Source: Streptomyces canus
Lineage (GTDB): Bacteria; Actinomycetota; Actinomycetes; Streptomycetales; Streptomycetaceae
Assembly: GCF_001514145.1 (NCBI RefSeq)
Contig: NZ_KQ948658.1
Coordinates: forward strand, 247,687-311,686
Direction: 5' to 3'
Length of the DNA: 64,000 nt
Shown: piece by piece, positions 25,054 through 33,336 of the stretch
Layout: each line of letters begins with the position of its first letter
Position numbering within the stretch: the first letter of the stretch is position 1
Position numbers and translations under genes: made by a program
Notes under the pieces: model-generated
The model's input: the letters and a program-made list of their open reading frames with translations, nothing else
Told to the model about the DNA's origin: nothing
The model's database searches: none

Positions 25054-25066
25054 TAAACTGACCCCG
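25054..25066 (+). promoter_or_regulatory. -10 element giving a leaderless valS mRNA
   Basis: TAAACT at 25054-25059 ends exactly 6 nt before the GTG at 25066, and no Shine-Dalgarno is present. The same CCCTAAACTG block with identical spacing precedes folC. Confidence 0.55.
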
Positions 25067-27690
25067 TGACCGAGAACGCTCAGCAGCAGCCCACAGCGCC
25101 CACCACCGAACTGCCGACCCAGTACACGCCGGCCGAGGTAGAGGGGACGCTGTACGAGCGCTGGGTGGAGAAGGGTTATTTCACCGCCGACGCCAAGAGC
25201 GACAAGCCCCCCTACACCATCGTCATCCCGCCGCCGAATGTCACCGGCTCGCTCCACCTGGGCCACGCCTTCCAGCACACGCTCATGGACGCGTTGACGC
25301 GCCGCAAGCGCATGCAGGGCTACGAGGCCCTGTGGCTGCCGGGCATGGACCACGCCGGAATCGCCACCCAGAACAAGGTCGAGCAGCAGCTCGCCGAGGA
25401 GGGCAAGTCCCGACACGACCTGGGGCGCGAGGAGTTCGTCGAGCGCGTCTGGCAGTGGAAGGAGGAGTACGGCGGCCGGATCCTCGGCCAGATGCGTCGC
25501 CTCGGTGACGGCGTCGACTGGAGCCGCGAGCGCTTCACGATGGACGAGGGCCTGTCCAAGGCCGTCCTCACCATCTTCAAGCGGCTCTACGAGGACGAGC
25601 TCATCTACCGCGCCGAGCGCATCATCAACTGGTGCCCGCGCTGTCTGACGGCCATCTCCGACATCGAGGTGGAATACCAGGAGGACGCGGGCGAGTTGGT
25701 CTCCATCCGCTACGGCGAGGGCGAGGACAGCCTCGTCGTCGCGACCACGCGCGCGGAGACGATGCTCGGTGACACGGCCGTCGCCGTCCACCCGGACGAC
25801 GAGCGGTACCAGCACCTCATCGGCAAGCAGATCAAGCTCCCGCTCACCGACCGCACGATCCCGGTCGTCGCCGACACCCACGTCGACCCCGCGTTCGGCA
25901 CGGGCGCGGTCAAGGTGACCCCCGCGCACGACCCGAACGACTTCGAGATCGGCCGCCGTCACGACCTGCCGTCCCTGACGATCATGGACGAGCACGGCAT
26001 CATCACCGTCCACGGCCCCTTCCTCGGCCTGGACCGCTTCGAGGCCCGCTCGACCGTCGTCGGCGCCCTCAAGGAGCAGGGCCGCATCGTCGCCGAGAAG
26101 CGCCCCTACATGCACTCCGTGGGCCACTGCTCGCGCTGCAAGACCACGGTCGAGCCGCGCCTGTCCATGCAGTGGTGGGTCAAGGTCGGCCCGCTCGCCA
26201 AGGCCGCCGGTGACGCGGTCCGCGACGGCCGCGTCAAGATCCACCCCGAGGACATGTCGAAGCGCTACTTCGACTGGGTCGACAACATGCACGACTGGTG
26301 CATCTCGCGCCAGCTGTGGTGGGGCCACCGCATCCCGATCTGGTACGGCCCGGACGGCGAGGTCGTCTGCGTGGGACCCGACGAGGAGCCGCCCACCGGC
26401 GAGGGCTGGACCCAGGATTCCGACGTCCTGGACACCTGGTTCTCCTCCGGCCTGTGGCCGTTCTCCACGCTCGGCTGGCCCGAACAGACCGAGGACCTGC
26501 GGAAGTTCTATCCGACCGACGTCCTGCTCACCGGCCACGACATCATCTTCTTCTGGGTCGCCCGGATGATGATGTTCGGCCTCTACGCCATGGACGGCCA
26601 AGTCCCCTTCCACACCATCGCGCTGACCGGCCTGGTCCGCGACGAGTTCGGCAAGAAGATGTCGAAGTCGAACCCGAACGCGGTGGACCCGCTGGTCTGG
26701 ATGGACGCCTACGGCTCCGACGCCGTCCGCTTCACCCTCGCCAACGGCGCCAACCCGGGCGCGGACGTGCCGATCGGCGAGGACTGGGTCAAGGCCTCCC
26801 GGAACTTCACCAACAAGATCTGGAACGCCACCCGCTTCGCCCTCATGAACGGCGCCACGGTCGAGGGCCCGCTGCCGGACGCCTCGCAGATGTCGGCGAC
26901 GGACCGCTGGATCCTGTCCCGCCTCAACACCACGGTCGCCCAGGTCGACGCGTACTACGACGACTACCAGTTCGCCAAGCTCGCCGACGCGCTGTACCAC
27001 TTCGCGTGGGACGAGGTCTTCGACTGGTACGTCGAGCTGTCGAAGACGACGTTCTTCGCGGGTGGCGAGCAGGCCAGGGTCTCCGGACGGGTCCTCGGTG
27101 AGGTCCTCGACGTGACGCTGCGGCTGCTGCACCCGGTCATCCCGTTCGTCACCGACGCCCTGTGGACCACGCTCACCGGCGGCGAGTCCCTCGTCATCGG
27201 CGAGTGGCCGGCCGACAGCGGCTTCCGCGACAAGGACGCCGAACTCGAGATCGAGCTGGTCCAGCGGGTCGTCACCGAGGTCCGCCGGTTCCGCAAGGAC
27301 CAGGGCCTGAAGGACGGCCAGAAGGTCCCCGCCCGTCTGGAGCTCGACGGCACCGCCCTCGCGCCCCACGAGGCCGCCATCCGTCAGCTCCTGCGCCTCC
27401 AGCCGGAGGGCGAGGGCTTCGCGGCCACGGCGACCCTCCCGGTCGCGGGCGCCACGGTCGCGCTCGACCTCTCCGGCACGATCGACGTGGCGGCGGAACG
27501 CAAGCGCCTCGCGAAGGACCTGGCGGCGGCCGAGAAGGAGAAGGCCCAGGCCAACGCCAAGCTCGGCAACGAAGCCTTCCTCGCGAAGGCCCCGGACAAC
27601 GTGGTGGACAAGATCCGCGGCCGCCTGGCCAAGGCGGACGAGGACATCGCGAGGATCAAGGTCCAGCTGGACGGTCTTCCGCAAACCTGA
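25066..27690 (+). CDS. valS: Valyl-tRNA synthetase
   Basis: 874 residues, a class I synthetase. The HIGH motif appears as HLGHAFQHT (near residue 65) and KMSKS lies near 530. The editing domain that clears misactivated threonine includes [17 protein letters not shown], and the C-terminal Lys/Ala-rich coiled coil ([20 protein letters not shown]) that binds tRNA is complete. It charges tRNA-Val. The start GTG 25066 fits a leaderless transcript. A long open frame on the opposite strand through this gene is a high-GC artefact. Confidence 0.97.
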   Translation: MTENAQQQPTAPTTELPTQYTPAEVEGTLYERWVEKGYFTADAKSDKPPYTIVIPPPNVTGSLHLGHAFQHTLMDALTRRKRMQGYEALWLPGMDHAGIATQNKVEQQLAEEGKSRHDLGREEFVERVWQWKEEYGGRILGQMRRLGDGVDWSRERFTMDEGLSKAVLTIFKRLYEDELIYRAERIINWCPRCLTAISDIEVEYQEDAGELVSIRYGEGEDSLVVATTRAETMLGDTAVAVHPDDERYQHLIGKQIKLPLTDRTIPVVADTHVDPAFGTGAVKVTPAHDPNDFEIGRRHDLPSLTIMDEHGIITVHGPFLGLDRFEARSTVVGALKEQGRIVAEKRPYMHSVGHCSRCKTTVEPRLSMQWWVKVGPLAKAAGDAVRDGRVKIHPEDMSKRYFDWVDNMHDWCISRQLWWGHRIPIWYGPDGEVVCVGPDEEPPTGEGWTQDSDVLDTWFSSGLWPFSTLGWPEQTEDLRKFYPTDVLLTGHDIIFFWVARMMMFGLYAMDGQVPFHTIALTGLVRDEFGKKMSKSNPNAVDPLVWMDAYGSDAVRFTLANGANPGADVPIGEDWVKASRNFTNKIWNATRFALMNGATVEGPLPDASQMSATDRWILSRLNTTVAQVDAYYDDYQFAKLADALYHFAWDEVFDWYVELSKTTFFAGGEQARVSGRVLGEVLDVTLRLLHPVIPFVTDALWTTLTGGESLVIGEWPADSGFRDKDAELEIELVQRVVTEVRRFRKDQGLKDGQKVPARLELDGTALAPHEAAIRQLLRLQPEGEGFAATATLPVAGATVALDLSGTIDVAAERKRLAKDLAAAEKEKAQANAKLGNEAFLAKAPDNVVDKIRGRLAKADEDIARIKVQLDGLPQT

Positions 27691-27699
27691 CCCACCCAG

Positions 27700-27743
27700 G
27701 GGCGCGGGGAACTGCGCGACCAGCCGCATCGTTCCCCGCGCCC
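27700..27743 (+). terminator. valS terminator within a dispersed Streptomyces repeat
   Basis: GGGCGCGGGGAAC (27700-27712) pairs perfectly with GTTCCCCGCGCCC (27731-27743). The core GCGGGGAACTGCGCGACCAG is a very common Streptomyces intergenic repeat. Confidence 0.8.
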
Positions 27744-27783
27744 GCCAAACAGGACCAGCCACCCCCTTCCTCGGGCGCAGCCC

Positions 27784-27796
27784 TAAACTGGCCCTG
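27784..27796 (+). promoter_or_regulatory. -10 element giving a leaderless folC mRNA
   Basis: TAAACT at 27784-27789, followed 6 nt later by the GTG start; same decamer and spacing as at valS. Confidence 0.55.
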
Positions 27797-29280
27797 TGAG
27801 TGACAGCGACCCCTTCGACGAGATCATCGCGGCCGAGACCGACCGGGACCCGGATCTCGCGGTTATCGAGGCAGGCAGCCGCACCCTGCGCACCCAGGGT
27901 GCAGCCCCCAGCGCAGACGTGCCTACCCGCCCCGAAGACCCCGGGACGGACGCCGCCCTGCGCGAGGTCGAGGCGGAGCTCGCCACCCGTTGGGGCGAGA
28001 CCAAGCTGGAGCCCTCCGTCAGCCGCATCGCCGCGCTGATGGACGTCCTGGGCGAGCCGCAGCGGTCGTACCCCTCGATCCACATCACGGGGACGAACGG
28101 CAAGACCTCCACGGCCCGCATGATCGAGGCCCTCCTCGGCGCCTTCGAACTGCGCACGGGCCGGTACACCAGCCCCCACGTCCAGTCGATCACCGAGCGC
28201 ATCAGCCTGGACGGCGCCCCGATGTCGGCCGAGCGGTTCATCGAGACGTACGAGGACATCAAGCCGTACATCGAGATGGTCGACGCCTCGCAGCAGTACC
28301 GGCTGTCCTTCTTCGAGGTGCTGACCGGCATGGCGTACGCCGCCTTCGCGGACGCGCCCGTCGACGTGGCCGTCGTGGAGGTCGGCATGGGCGGCTCCTG
28401 GGACGCCACCAACGTCATCGACGGCGATGTCGCCGTGGTCACCCCCATCGACCTGGACCACACCGACCGGCTCGGCGAGACGCACGCGGCGATCGCCGGC
28501 GAGAAGGCCGGGATCATCAAGCAGGACGCGACCGTCATCCTGGCCCAGCAGCCGGTCGACGCGGCGCAGGTGCTGCTGAAGAAGGCCGTCGAGGTCGACG
28601 CCACCGTCGCGCGCGAGGGCCTGGAGTTCGGGGTCGTCTCGCGGCAGGTCGCCGTGGGCGGCCAGCTGGTCACCCTGCGCGGCCTCGGCGGCGAGTACGA
28701 AGAGGTGTACCTCCCGCTGCACGGCCCCTACCAGGCACACAACGCGGCCGTGGCGCTCGCCGCCGTGGAGGCGTTCTTCGGTGTGGGCGCCCAGCGCGCG
28801 GACCGCCTCGACATCGACACCGTCCGCAAGGCCTTCGCGGCCGTCTCCTCCCCGGGCCGCCTCGAAGTCGTACGGCGTTCCCCGACCGTCGTCCTGGACG
28901 CCGCCCACAACCCGGCGGGCGCCCGCGCCACCGCCGAGGCGGTCGGCGAAGCCTTCGACTTCAGCCGGCTCATCGGCGTGGTGGGCGCGAGCGGCGACAA
29001 GAACGTAAGGGGGCTGCTCGAGGCCTTCGAGCCGATCTTCGCCGAGGTCGTGATCACGCAGAACTCCAGTCACCGCGCGATGGACTCCGACGAGCTCGCC
29101 GCGATCGCCGTCGAGGTGTTCGGCGAGGAGCGCGTGCAGGTCGAACCGCGGCTGCCGGACGCGCTGGAGGAGGCGATCACGCTGGCCGAGGAGGACGGCG
29201 AGTTCGCGGGCGGCGGAGTACTCGTCACCGGGTCGGTCATCACGGTCGGCGAGGCCCGGCTGCTGCTGGGAAGGGGCTGA
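27796..29280 (+). CDS. folC: Bifunctional folylpolyglutamate / dihydrofolate synthase
   Basis: 494 residues with an N-terminal extension of about 60 residues before the core (usual length about 430). The ATP-binding loop ITGTNGKTSTARMIEALL, the folate loop region and the VVLDAAHNPAGA segment of the C-terminal glutamate ligase domain identify FolC. It adds glutamate to dihydropteroate and extends the polyglutamate tail of folates. The valS-folC-DUF4233-ndk order is conserved in actinobacteria including M. tuberculosis. The DUF4233 gene starts 9 nt downstream. Confidence 0.95.
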   Translation: MSDSDPFDEIIAAETDRDPDLAVIEAGSRTLRTQGAAPSADVPTRPEDPGTDAALREVEAELATRWGETKLEPSVSRIAALMDVLGEPQRSYPSIHITGTNGKTSTARMIEALLGAFELRTGRYTSPHVQSITERISLDGAPMSAERFIETYEDIKPYIEMVDASQQYRLSFFEVLTGMAYAAFADAPVDVAVVEVGMGGSWDATNVIDGDVAVVTPIDLDHTDRLGETHAAIAGEKAGIIKQDATVILAQQPVDAAQVLLKKAVEVDATVAREGLEFGVVSRQVAVGGQLVTLRGLGGEYEEVYLPLHGPYQAHNAAVALAAVEAFFGVGAQRADRLDIDTVRKAFAAVSSPGRLEVVRRSPTVVLDAAHNPAGARATAEAVGEAFDFSRLIGVVGASGDKNVRGLLEAFEPIFAEVVITQNSSHRAMDSDELAAIAVEVFGEERVQVEPRLPDALEEAITLAEEDGEFAGGGVLVTGSVITVGEARLLLGRG

Positions 29281-29289
29281 GTCCCGAGC

Positions 29290-29646
29290 ATGCGTACGCT
29301 CTGTGCTTCCACGCTGATCGGCGAGTTGTTCGTCATCGGCTTCGCCGGACTGGTCGCGATGAAGGACCCCGACCTGGCCACCGCCACGGTGTGGACGGTC
29401 AGCGGCATCGCCATGTTCCTGTGCCTCGCGCTGTGCGGGGTGGTGACCCGGCCCGGCGGCGTCGCCCTCGGCTGGGCGCTCCAGATCGCCCTGATCGCCT
29501 CCGGCTTCGTCATCCCGACCATGTTCTTCATGGGCGCGATCTTCGCGGCACTGTGGTGGGCCTCCGTGCACTACGGCCGGAAGATCGACGAGGCCAAGGC
29601 GAGATTCGCCGCCCAGGCCGACTCCCCTGCACCTGACGCTGTGTGA
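29290..29646 (+). CDS. DUF4233 membrane protein
   Basis: 118 residues with four hydrophobic segments and a short charged C-terminus (HYGRKIDEAKARFAAQ). DUF4233 is found almost always between folC and ndk in actinobacteria; its function is unknown. The ATG at 29290 follows the folC stop by 9 nt, so it is in the folC operon. Confidence 0.85.
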   Translation: MRTLCASTLIGELFVIGFAGLVAMKDPDLATATVWTVSGIAMFLCLALCGVVTRPGGVALGWALQIALIASGFVIPTMFFMGAIFAALWWASVHYGRKIDEAKARFAAQADSPAPDAV

Positions 29647-29710
29647 CGGGCGCACCGACACGCCCTGTAATCTCGTCCCACCGCACATGTCAGCAGGCAA
29701 GGAGCCCCTC

Positions 29711-30124
29711 GTGAGCCAGCGCACCCTCGTCCTCCTCAAGCCCGACGCCGTCCGTCGTGGCCTGACCGGCGAGATCATCAGCCGTATCGAGCGCAAGGCC
29801 GGCTGGCAGATCACCGCGCTGGAGCTGCGCACGCTGGACCAGGACACGCTGGAGCAGCACTACGGCGAGCACAAGGGCAAGCCGTTCTACGAGCCGCTGG
29901 TGGAGTTCATGGCCTCCGGTCCGGTCGTCGCGCTGATCGTCGAGGGCGAGCGGGTCATCGAGGGCGTCCGCGCGCTGGCCGGCCCGACCGACCCGATCGC
30001 CGCCGCGCCCGGCTCCATCCGGGGGGACTTCGGCGTCATCGTCCGGGAGAACCTCATCCACGCGTCCGACTCGGAGGAGTCCGCCGAGCGCGAGGTGAAG
30101 ATCTTCTTCCCCGGGCGCGCATAG
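29711..30124 (+). CDS. ndk: Nucleoside diphosphate kinase
   Basis: 137 residues from GTG 29711 with AAGGAG 6 nt upstream. TLVLLKPDAVRRGL is the N-terminal family motif, and the phosphorylated histidine lies in RENLIHASDSEESA. It equilibrates the NTP/dNTP pools using ATP. It lies at the end of the folC block and is followed by a hairpin. Confidence 0.97.
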   Translation: MSQRTLVLLKPDAVRRGLTGEIISRIERKAGWQITALELRTLDQDTLEQHYGEHKGKPFYEPLVEFMASGPVVALIVEGERVIEGVRALAGPTDPIAAAPGSIRGDFGVIVRENLIHASDSEESAEREVKIFFPGRA

Positions 30125-30189
30125 GTCCCGTGCGTAGGTTTGGTGGCAATTTCTGAGGGCGCGTCAGCTCGCACTCCCGTCTGACCTGG

Positions 30190-30214
30190 GGCGGCCGTAC
30201 TTTTTCGGCCGTCC
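30190..30214 (+). terminator. Possible ndk terminator
   Basis: GGCGGCCG and CGGCCGTCC arms enclose an unusual TACTTTTT loop. Confidence 0.45.
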
Positions 30215-30421
30215 CTCGGCATATGCGTGCCGATCGGGGGAACGAGTGGCCCTTATGGACCGTCTCCACAAGCGAGGCGGTGTTTGATCTGCTGACAATG
30301 GCGAAGACCCTCGCGCAGTGTTCGTGCAGGCGCGTCTACGATGGAAGCCTTCACGTCACAGCACCCACTTCGCCGACCTGAAATGCCCTCAAAAGCTCCC
30401 GGGAAGGCCAGACGAATCCTG
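30215..30421 (+). promoter_or_regulatory. mreB upstream region
   Basis: Non-coding sequence before mreB. Relatively AT-rich patches (GGTGTTTGATCTGCTGACAAT and TCTACGATGG) are the likeliest promoter positions; TACGAT near 30337 resembles a -10. In S. coelicolor mreB has several promoters, one sporulation-linked, so more than one start here would not be surprising. Confidence 0.35.
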
Positions 30422-31453
30422 ATGGGGAACTCAATGTCGTTCATCGGCCGTGACATGGCTGTCGACCTCGGGACCGCCAACACGCTGGTGTACGTCAGGG
30501 GTCGCGGGATCGTACTCAACGAGCCGTCCGTCGTCGCGATCAACACCAACACCGGTGGCATCCTCGCGGTCGGCGCCGAAGCGAAGAAGATGATCGGGCG
30601 GACCCCCGGCAACATCGTTGCCGTGCGGCCGCTGAAGGACGGCGTGATCGCCGACTTCGAGATCACCGAGCGGATGCTCCGCTACTTCATCCTGAAGATC
30701 CACAAGCGGCGGTATCTCGCGAGGCCGCGCGTCGTCGTGTGTGTCCCCTCGGGCATCACCGGCGTCGAGCGCCGCGCCGTCATCGAGGCGTCGTCCCAGG
30801 CCGGCGCCCGCCAGGTGCACATCATCGAAGAGCCCATGGCGGCCGCCATCGGTTCCGGCCTGCCGGTCCACGAGGCCACGGGCAACATGGTGGTGGACAT
30901 CGGCGGCGGCACCACGGAGGTCGCGGTCATCTCCCTCGGCGGCATCGTCACCGCCCAGTCCATCCGCGTCGCGGGTGACGAGCTGGACAACGCGATCATC
31001 CAGCACATCAAGAAGGAGTACTCCCTCCTTCTGGGTGAGCGGACGGCCGAGCAGATCAAGATCACGATCGGTTCGGCGTACGACCTCGACGCTGACGAGC
31101 ACACCGAAATCCGCGGCCGGGACCTCGTCTCCGGGCTGCCCAAGACCGTCGTCATCTCGGCCGCCGAGGTCCGCAAGGCGATCGAGGAGCCCGTCAACGC
31201 GATCGTCGACGCCGTCAAGACGACCCTGGACAAGTGCCCGCCGGAGCTCTCCGGCGACATCATGGACCGCGGCATCGTCCTCACCGGCGGCGGCGCCCTG
31301 CTGCGCGGGCTCGACGAGCGGCTGCGCCGGGAGACCGGCATGCCGATCCACATCGCCGAGGACCCGCTCGACAGCGTGGCGCTCGGCTCCGGGAAGTGCG
31401 TCGAGGAGTTCGAGGCGCTTCAGCAGGTGCTGGACGCCCAGCCGCGCAGATGA
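30422..31453 (+). CDS. mreB: Rod-shape determining protein MreB
   Basis: 343 residues from the ATG at 30422 ([11 protein letters not shown]); an internal ATG at 30434 has the better-spaced GGGG site, so [12 protein letters not shown] is an alternative. Actin-fold phosphate loops [10 protein letters not shown] and [13 protein letters not shown] and the adenosine motif [13 protein letters not shown] are present. In Streptomyces MreB acts mainly in aerial-hypha and spore wall thickening. It heads the mreBCD-pbp2-sfr operon. Confidence 0.97.
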   Translation: MGNSMSFIGRDMAVDLGTANTLVYVRGRGIVLNEPSVVAINTNTGGILAVGAEAKKMIGRTPGNIVAVRPLKDGVIADFEITERMLRYFILKIHKRRYLARPRVVVCVPSGITGVERRAVIEASSQAGARQVHIIEEPMAAAIGSGLPVHEATGNMVVDIGGGTTEVAVISLGGIVTAQSIRVAGDELDNAIIQHIKKEYSLLLGERTAEQIKITIGSAYDLDADEHTEIRGRDLVSGLPKTVVISAAEVRKAIEEPVNAIVDAVKTTLDKCPPELSGDIMDRGIVLTGGGALLRGLDERLRRETGMPIHIAEDPLDSVALGSGKCVEEFEALQQVLDAQPRR

Positions 31454-31568
31454 CGTAACTCTTCGATTCCGCCGTACGAGATGATCTCCTCTCGTGCGGC
31501 GGATCGTTGATATCGAGGCATAAGCTCCCACAAACGCAACTCCAATAAGAAGGGCACGGCCGCCGCAC

Positions 31569-32516
31569 GTGAGGGACACACGAGAGAGCCGGCTGCTCCT
31601 GGTGCTGCTGATCGCCGTCGCGTTCGCGCTGATCACGGTCGACATCCGCGGCGGGGAGGACTCACCGGTCGACGGCGCCCGCCAGGGCGCGGCCGCCGTG
31701 TTCGGCCCGATCGAGGACAGCGTGTCGACCGCGGTCAATCCGGTCGGCAACGCCGTGTCGGCCGTCCGCGACTCCGGCGAGCGGCACGACCGGCTCGCCG
31801 TGCTGGAGAAGGAGAACACGGCCCTCAAGGCGAGACTCGGCAGCGACGACCGCAACTCCAGCCGTCTCAAGCAGCTCGACAAGATGCTGAAGACCGCCGG
31901 CGAGGGTCAGTACGGCATCAAGGGCGCCGAGGTCATCGCCATAGGAGCGGCCCAGGGCTTCTCCTGGACGATCACCGTCGACGTCGGCGCCAACGACGGC
32001 ATCCAGCGCGACATGACGGTCCTCAACGGCGACGGCCTGGTCGGCCGCGTCACCACGGTCGGCCCGAACACCGCCACCGTGCTCCTCGCCAACGACCCCG
32101 ACTTCACCGTCGGTACCCGCATGGAGGCCACCGACGAACTCGGCTTCGCCTCCGGCCAGGGCGACCGTCCGCTGCGCGTCGAACTCCTCAACGGCAAGGC
32201 CGACGTGAAGAAGGGCGACCGTCTGGTCACCTTCGGCTCGCAGGCCGACAAGCCCTTCGTCCCCGGCGTCCCGGTCGGCGTGGTCTCCCGCGTCGACCCC
32301 TCCGGCGGCGACCTCACCCGCACCCTCTACGTCACGCCGTACGTCAGCTTCACCAAGCTCGACATCGTCGGCGTCGTCGTCCAGGCCCCGAAGAAGGACC
32401 CGCGCGACACGGTGCTCCCCGCCAAACCGAAACCGACGCCCACGCCGACCGTGACGGTCACCGTCACCCCGTCCGCCAATGCGCCGGTCGACGGCGAGAT
32501 CCAGCAAGAGCAGTAG
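31569..32516 (+). CDS. mreC: Rod-shape determining protein MreC
   Basis: 315 residues from GTG 31569. An N-terminal membrane anchor (LLLVLLIAVAFALITVDI), a coiled coil (ERHDRLAVLEKENTALKARL) and two beta-barrel modules make up the MreC layout. The C-terminus is a Pro/Thr-rich tail (KPTPTPTVTVTVTP) that is probably extracellular and disordered. It links MreB to the PBP2/SEDS synthase on the outer face of the membrane. Confidence 0.95.
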   Translation: MRDTRESRLLLVLLIAVAFALITVDIRGGEDSPVDGARQGAAAVFGPIEDSVSTAVNPVGNAVSAVRDSGERHDRLAVLEKENTALKARLGSDDRNSSRLKQLDKMLKTAGEGQYGIKGAEVIAIGAAQGFSWTITVDVGANDGIQRDMTVLNGDGLVGRVTTVGPNTATVLLANDPDFTVGTRMEATDELGFASGQGDRPLRVELLNGKADVKKGDRLVTFGSQADKPFVPGVPVGVVSRVDPSGGDLTRTLYVTPYVSFTKLDIVGVVVQAPKKDPRDTVLPAKPKPTPTPTVTVTVTPSANAPVDGEIQQEQ

Positions 32517-32527
32517 GAGCTGTAGTC

Positions 32528-33205
32528 ATGCGCGTCAACCGGATCCTGCTGTCCTCCGCCCTGGTCGTGGTCGCCCTGGTCATCCAGGTGAGCGTCCTCG
32601 CCCGCCTCCACCTCCCGGGCGCCGTCCCCGACCTGCTGCTCCTCACCGTCCTCGGCCTGGCCCTCGTCTACGGCCATGTCGGCGGCGCCCTCGTCGGCTT
32701 CGGCGCCGGTCTCCTCGCCGACCTCGCGCCGCCCGCCGACCACGCGGCCGGCCGCTACGCCCTGGTGCTGTGCGTCATCGGCTACCTCGCCGGCCTCGCC
32801 AAACCGGAGAACGGCAGACTCAAGTCGGCCACCGGCCCCATGGTCGTCGTGGTGGCCGCCGCCATCGGCACCACCCTGCTCTACGCCGGTGTCGGCGCCC
32901 TCGTCGGCGACACCGCCGCCCGCCATGTCGGCCTCGGCAGCCTGCTGTTCACGGCCGCCCTCTACGACCTGCTGCTCGCCCCCTTCGTCGTCCCCGGCAT
33001 CATGGCGCTCGCCCGGCGCGCCGAGAACGACCCGCTCGCCGAGACCGGCTCCGCGGCCAACTCGGCGAACATCTCCTCCGGGTGGCTGTCCTCGGGCACC
33101 GGTCTGAAGATCGGCGGACAGCGGGGCGGCCTCGGGAGCCTGAAGTCGAAGGCACGGACCCGGACCGCGCGGGTGGGCCGCATCAAGGGGGTCAAGCGGC
33201 TGTGA
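32528..33205 (+). CDS. mreD: Rod-shape determining protein MreD
   Basis: 225 residues, AGGAG 8 nt before the ATG. Five to six hydrophobic segments occupy residues 1-165, and a cytoplasmic Ser/Gly-rich, basic tail (LKSKARTRTARVGRIKG) extends beyond the usual MreD length of about 165-180. It is the integral membrane partner of MreC. Confidence 0.93.
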   Translation: MRVNRILLSSALVVVALVIQVSVLARLHLPGAVPDLLLLTVLGLALVYGHVGGALVGFGAGLLADLAPPADHAAGRYALVLCVIGYLAGLAKPENGRLKSATGPMVVVVAAAIGTTLLYAGVGALVGDTAARHVGLGSLLFTAALYDLLLAPFVVPGIMALARRAENDPLAETGSAANSANISSGWLSSGTGLKIGGQRGGLGSLKSKARTRTARVGRIKGVKRL

Positions 33206-33336
33206 GAGCAGGCGGGTTCAGCACAGGCAACTTCACTCGAACGGGTGCGCCGGGGCGGAACGCGGGTTCACAGGTCCGCCGTTCATCATTCGTACGCGCA
33301 CACACGTCGGCGCACTGAGAGGGGGCGGACACCGCA

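Noticed and set aside
24952..29847. A 1631-codon open frame on the minus strand across valS, folC and the DUF4233 gene
   Set aside because: It lies antisense to clear housekeeping genes and its product is Val/Gly/Asp/Arg-rich low-information sequence. In high-GC DNA the strand opposite a real gene often stays open by chance.
33202..33318. A 38-codon ORF starting GTG and overlapping the mreD stop (GTGA)
   Set aside because: The overlap geometry is tempting, but there is no ribosome site, the product (VRAGGFSTGNFTRTGAPG...) is featureless, and it fills the normal pbp2 leader.
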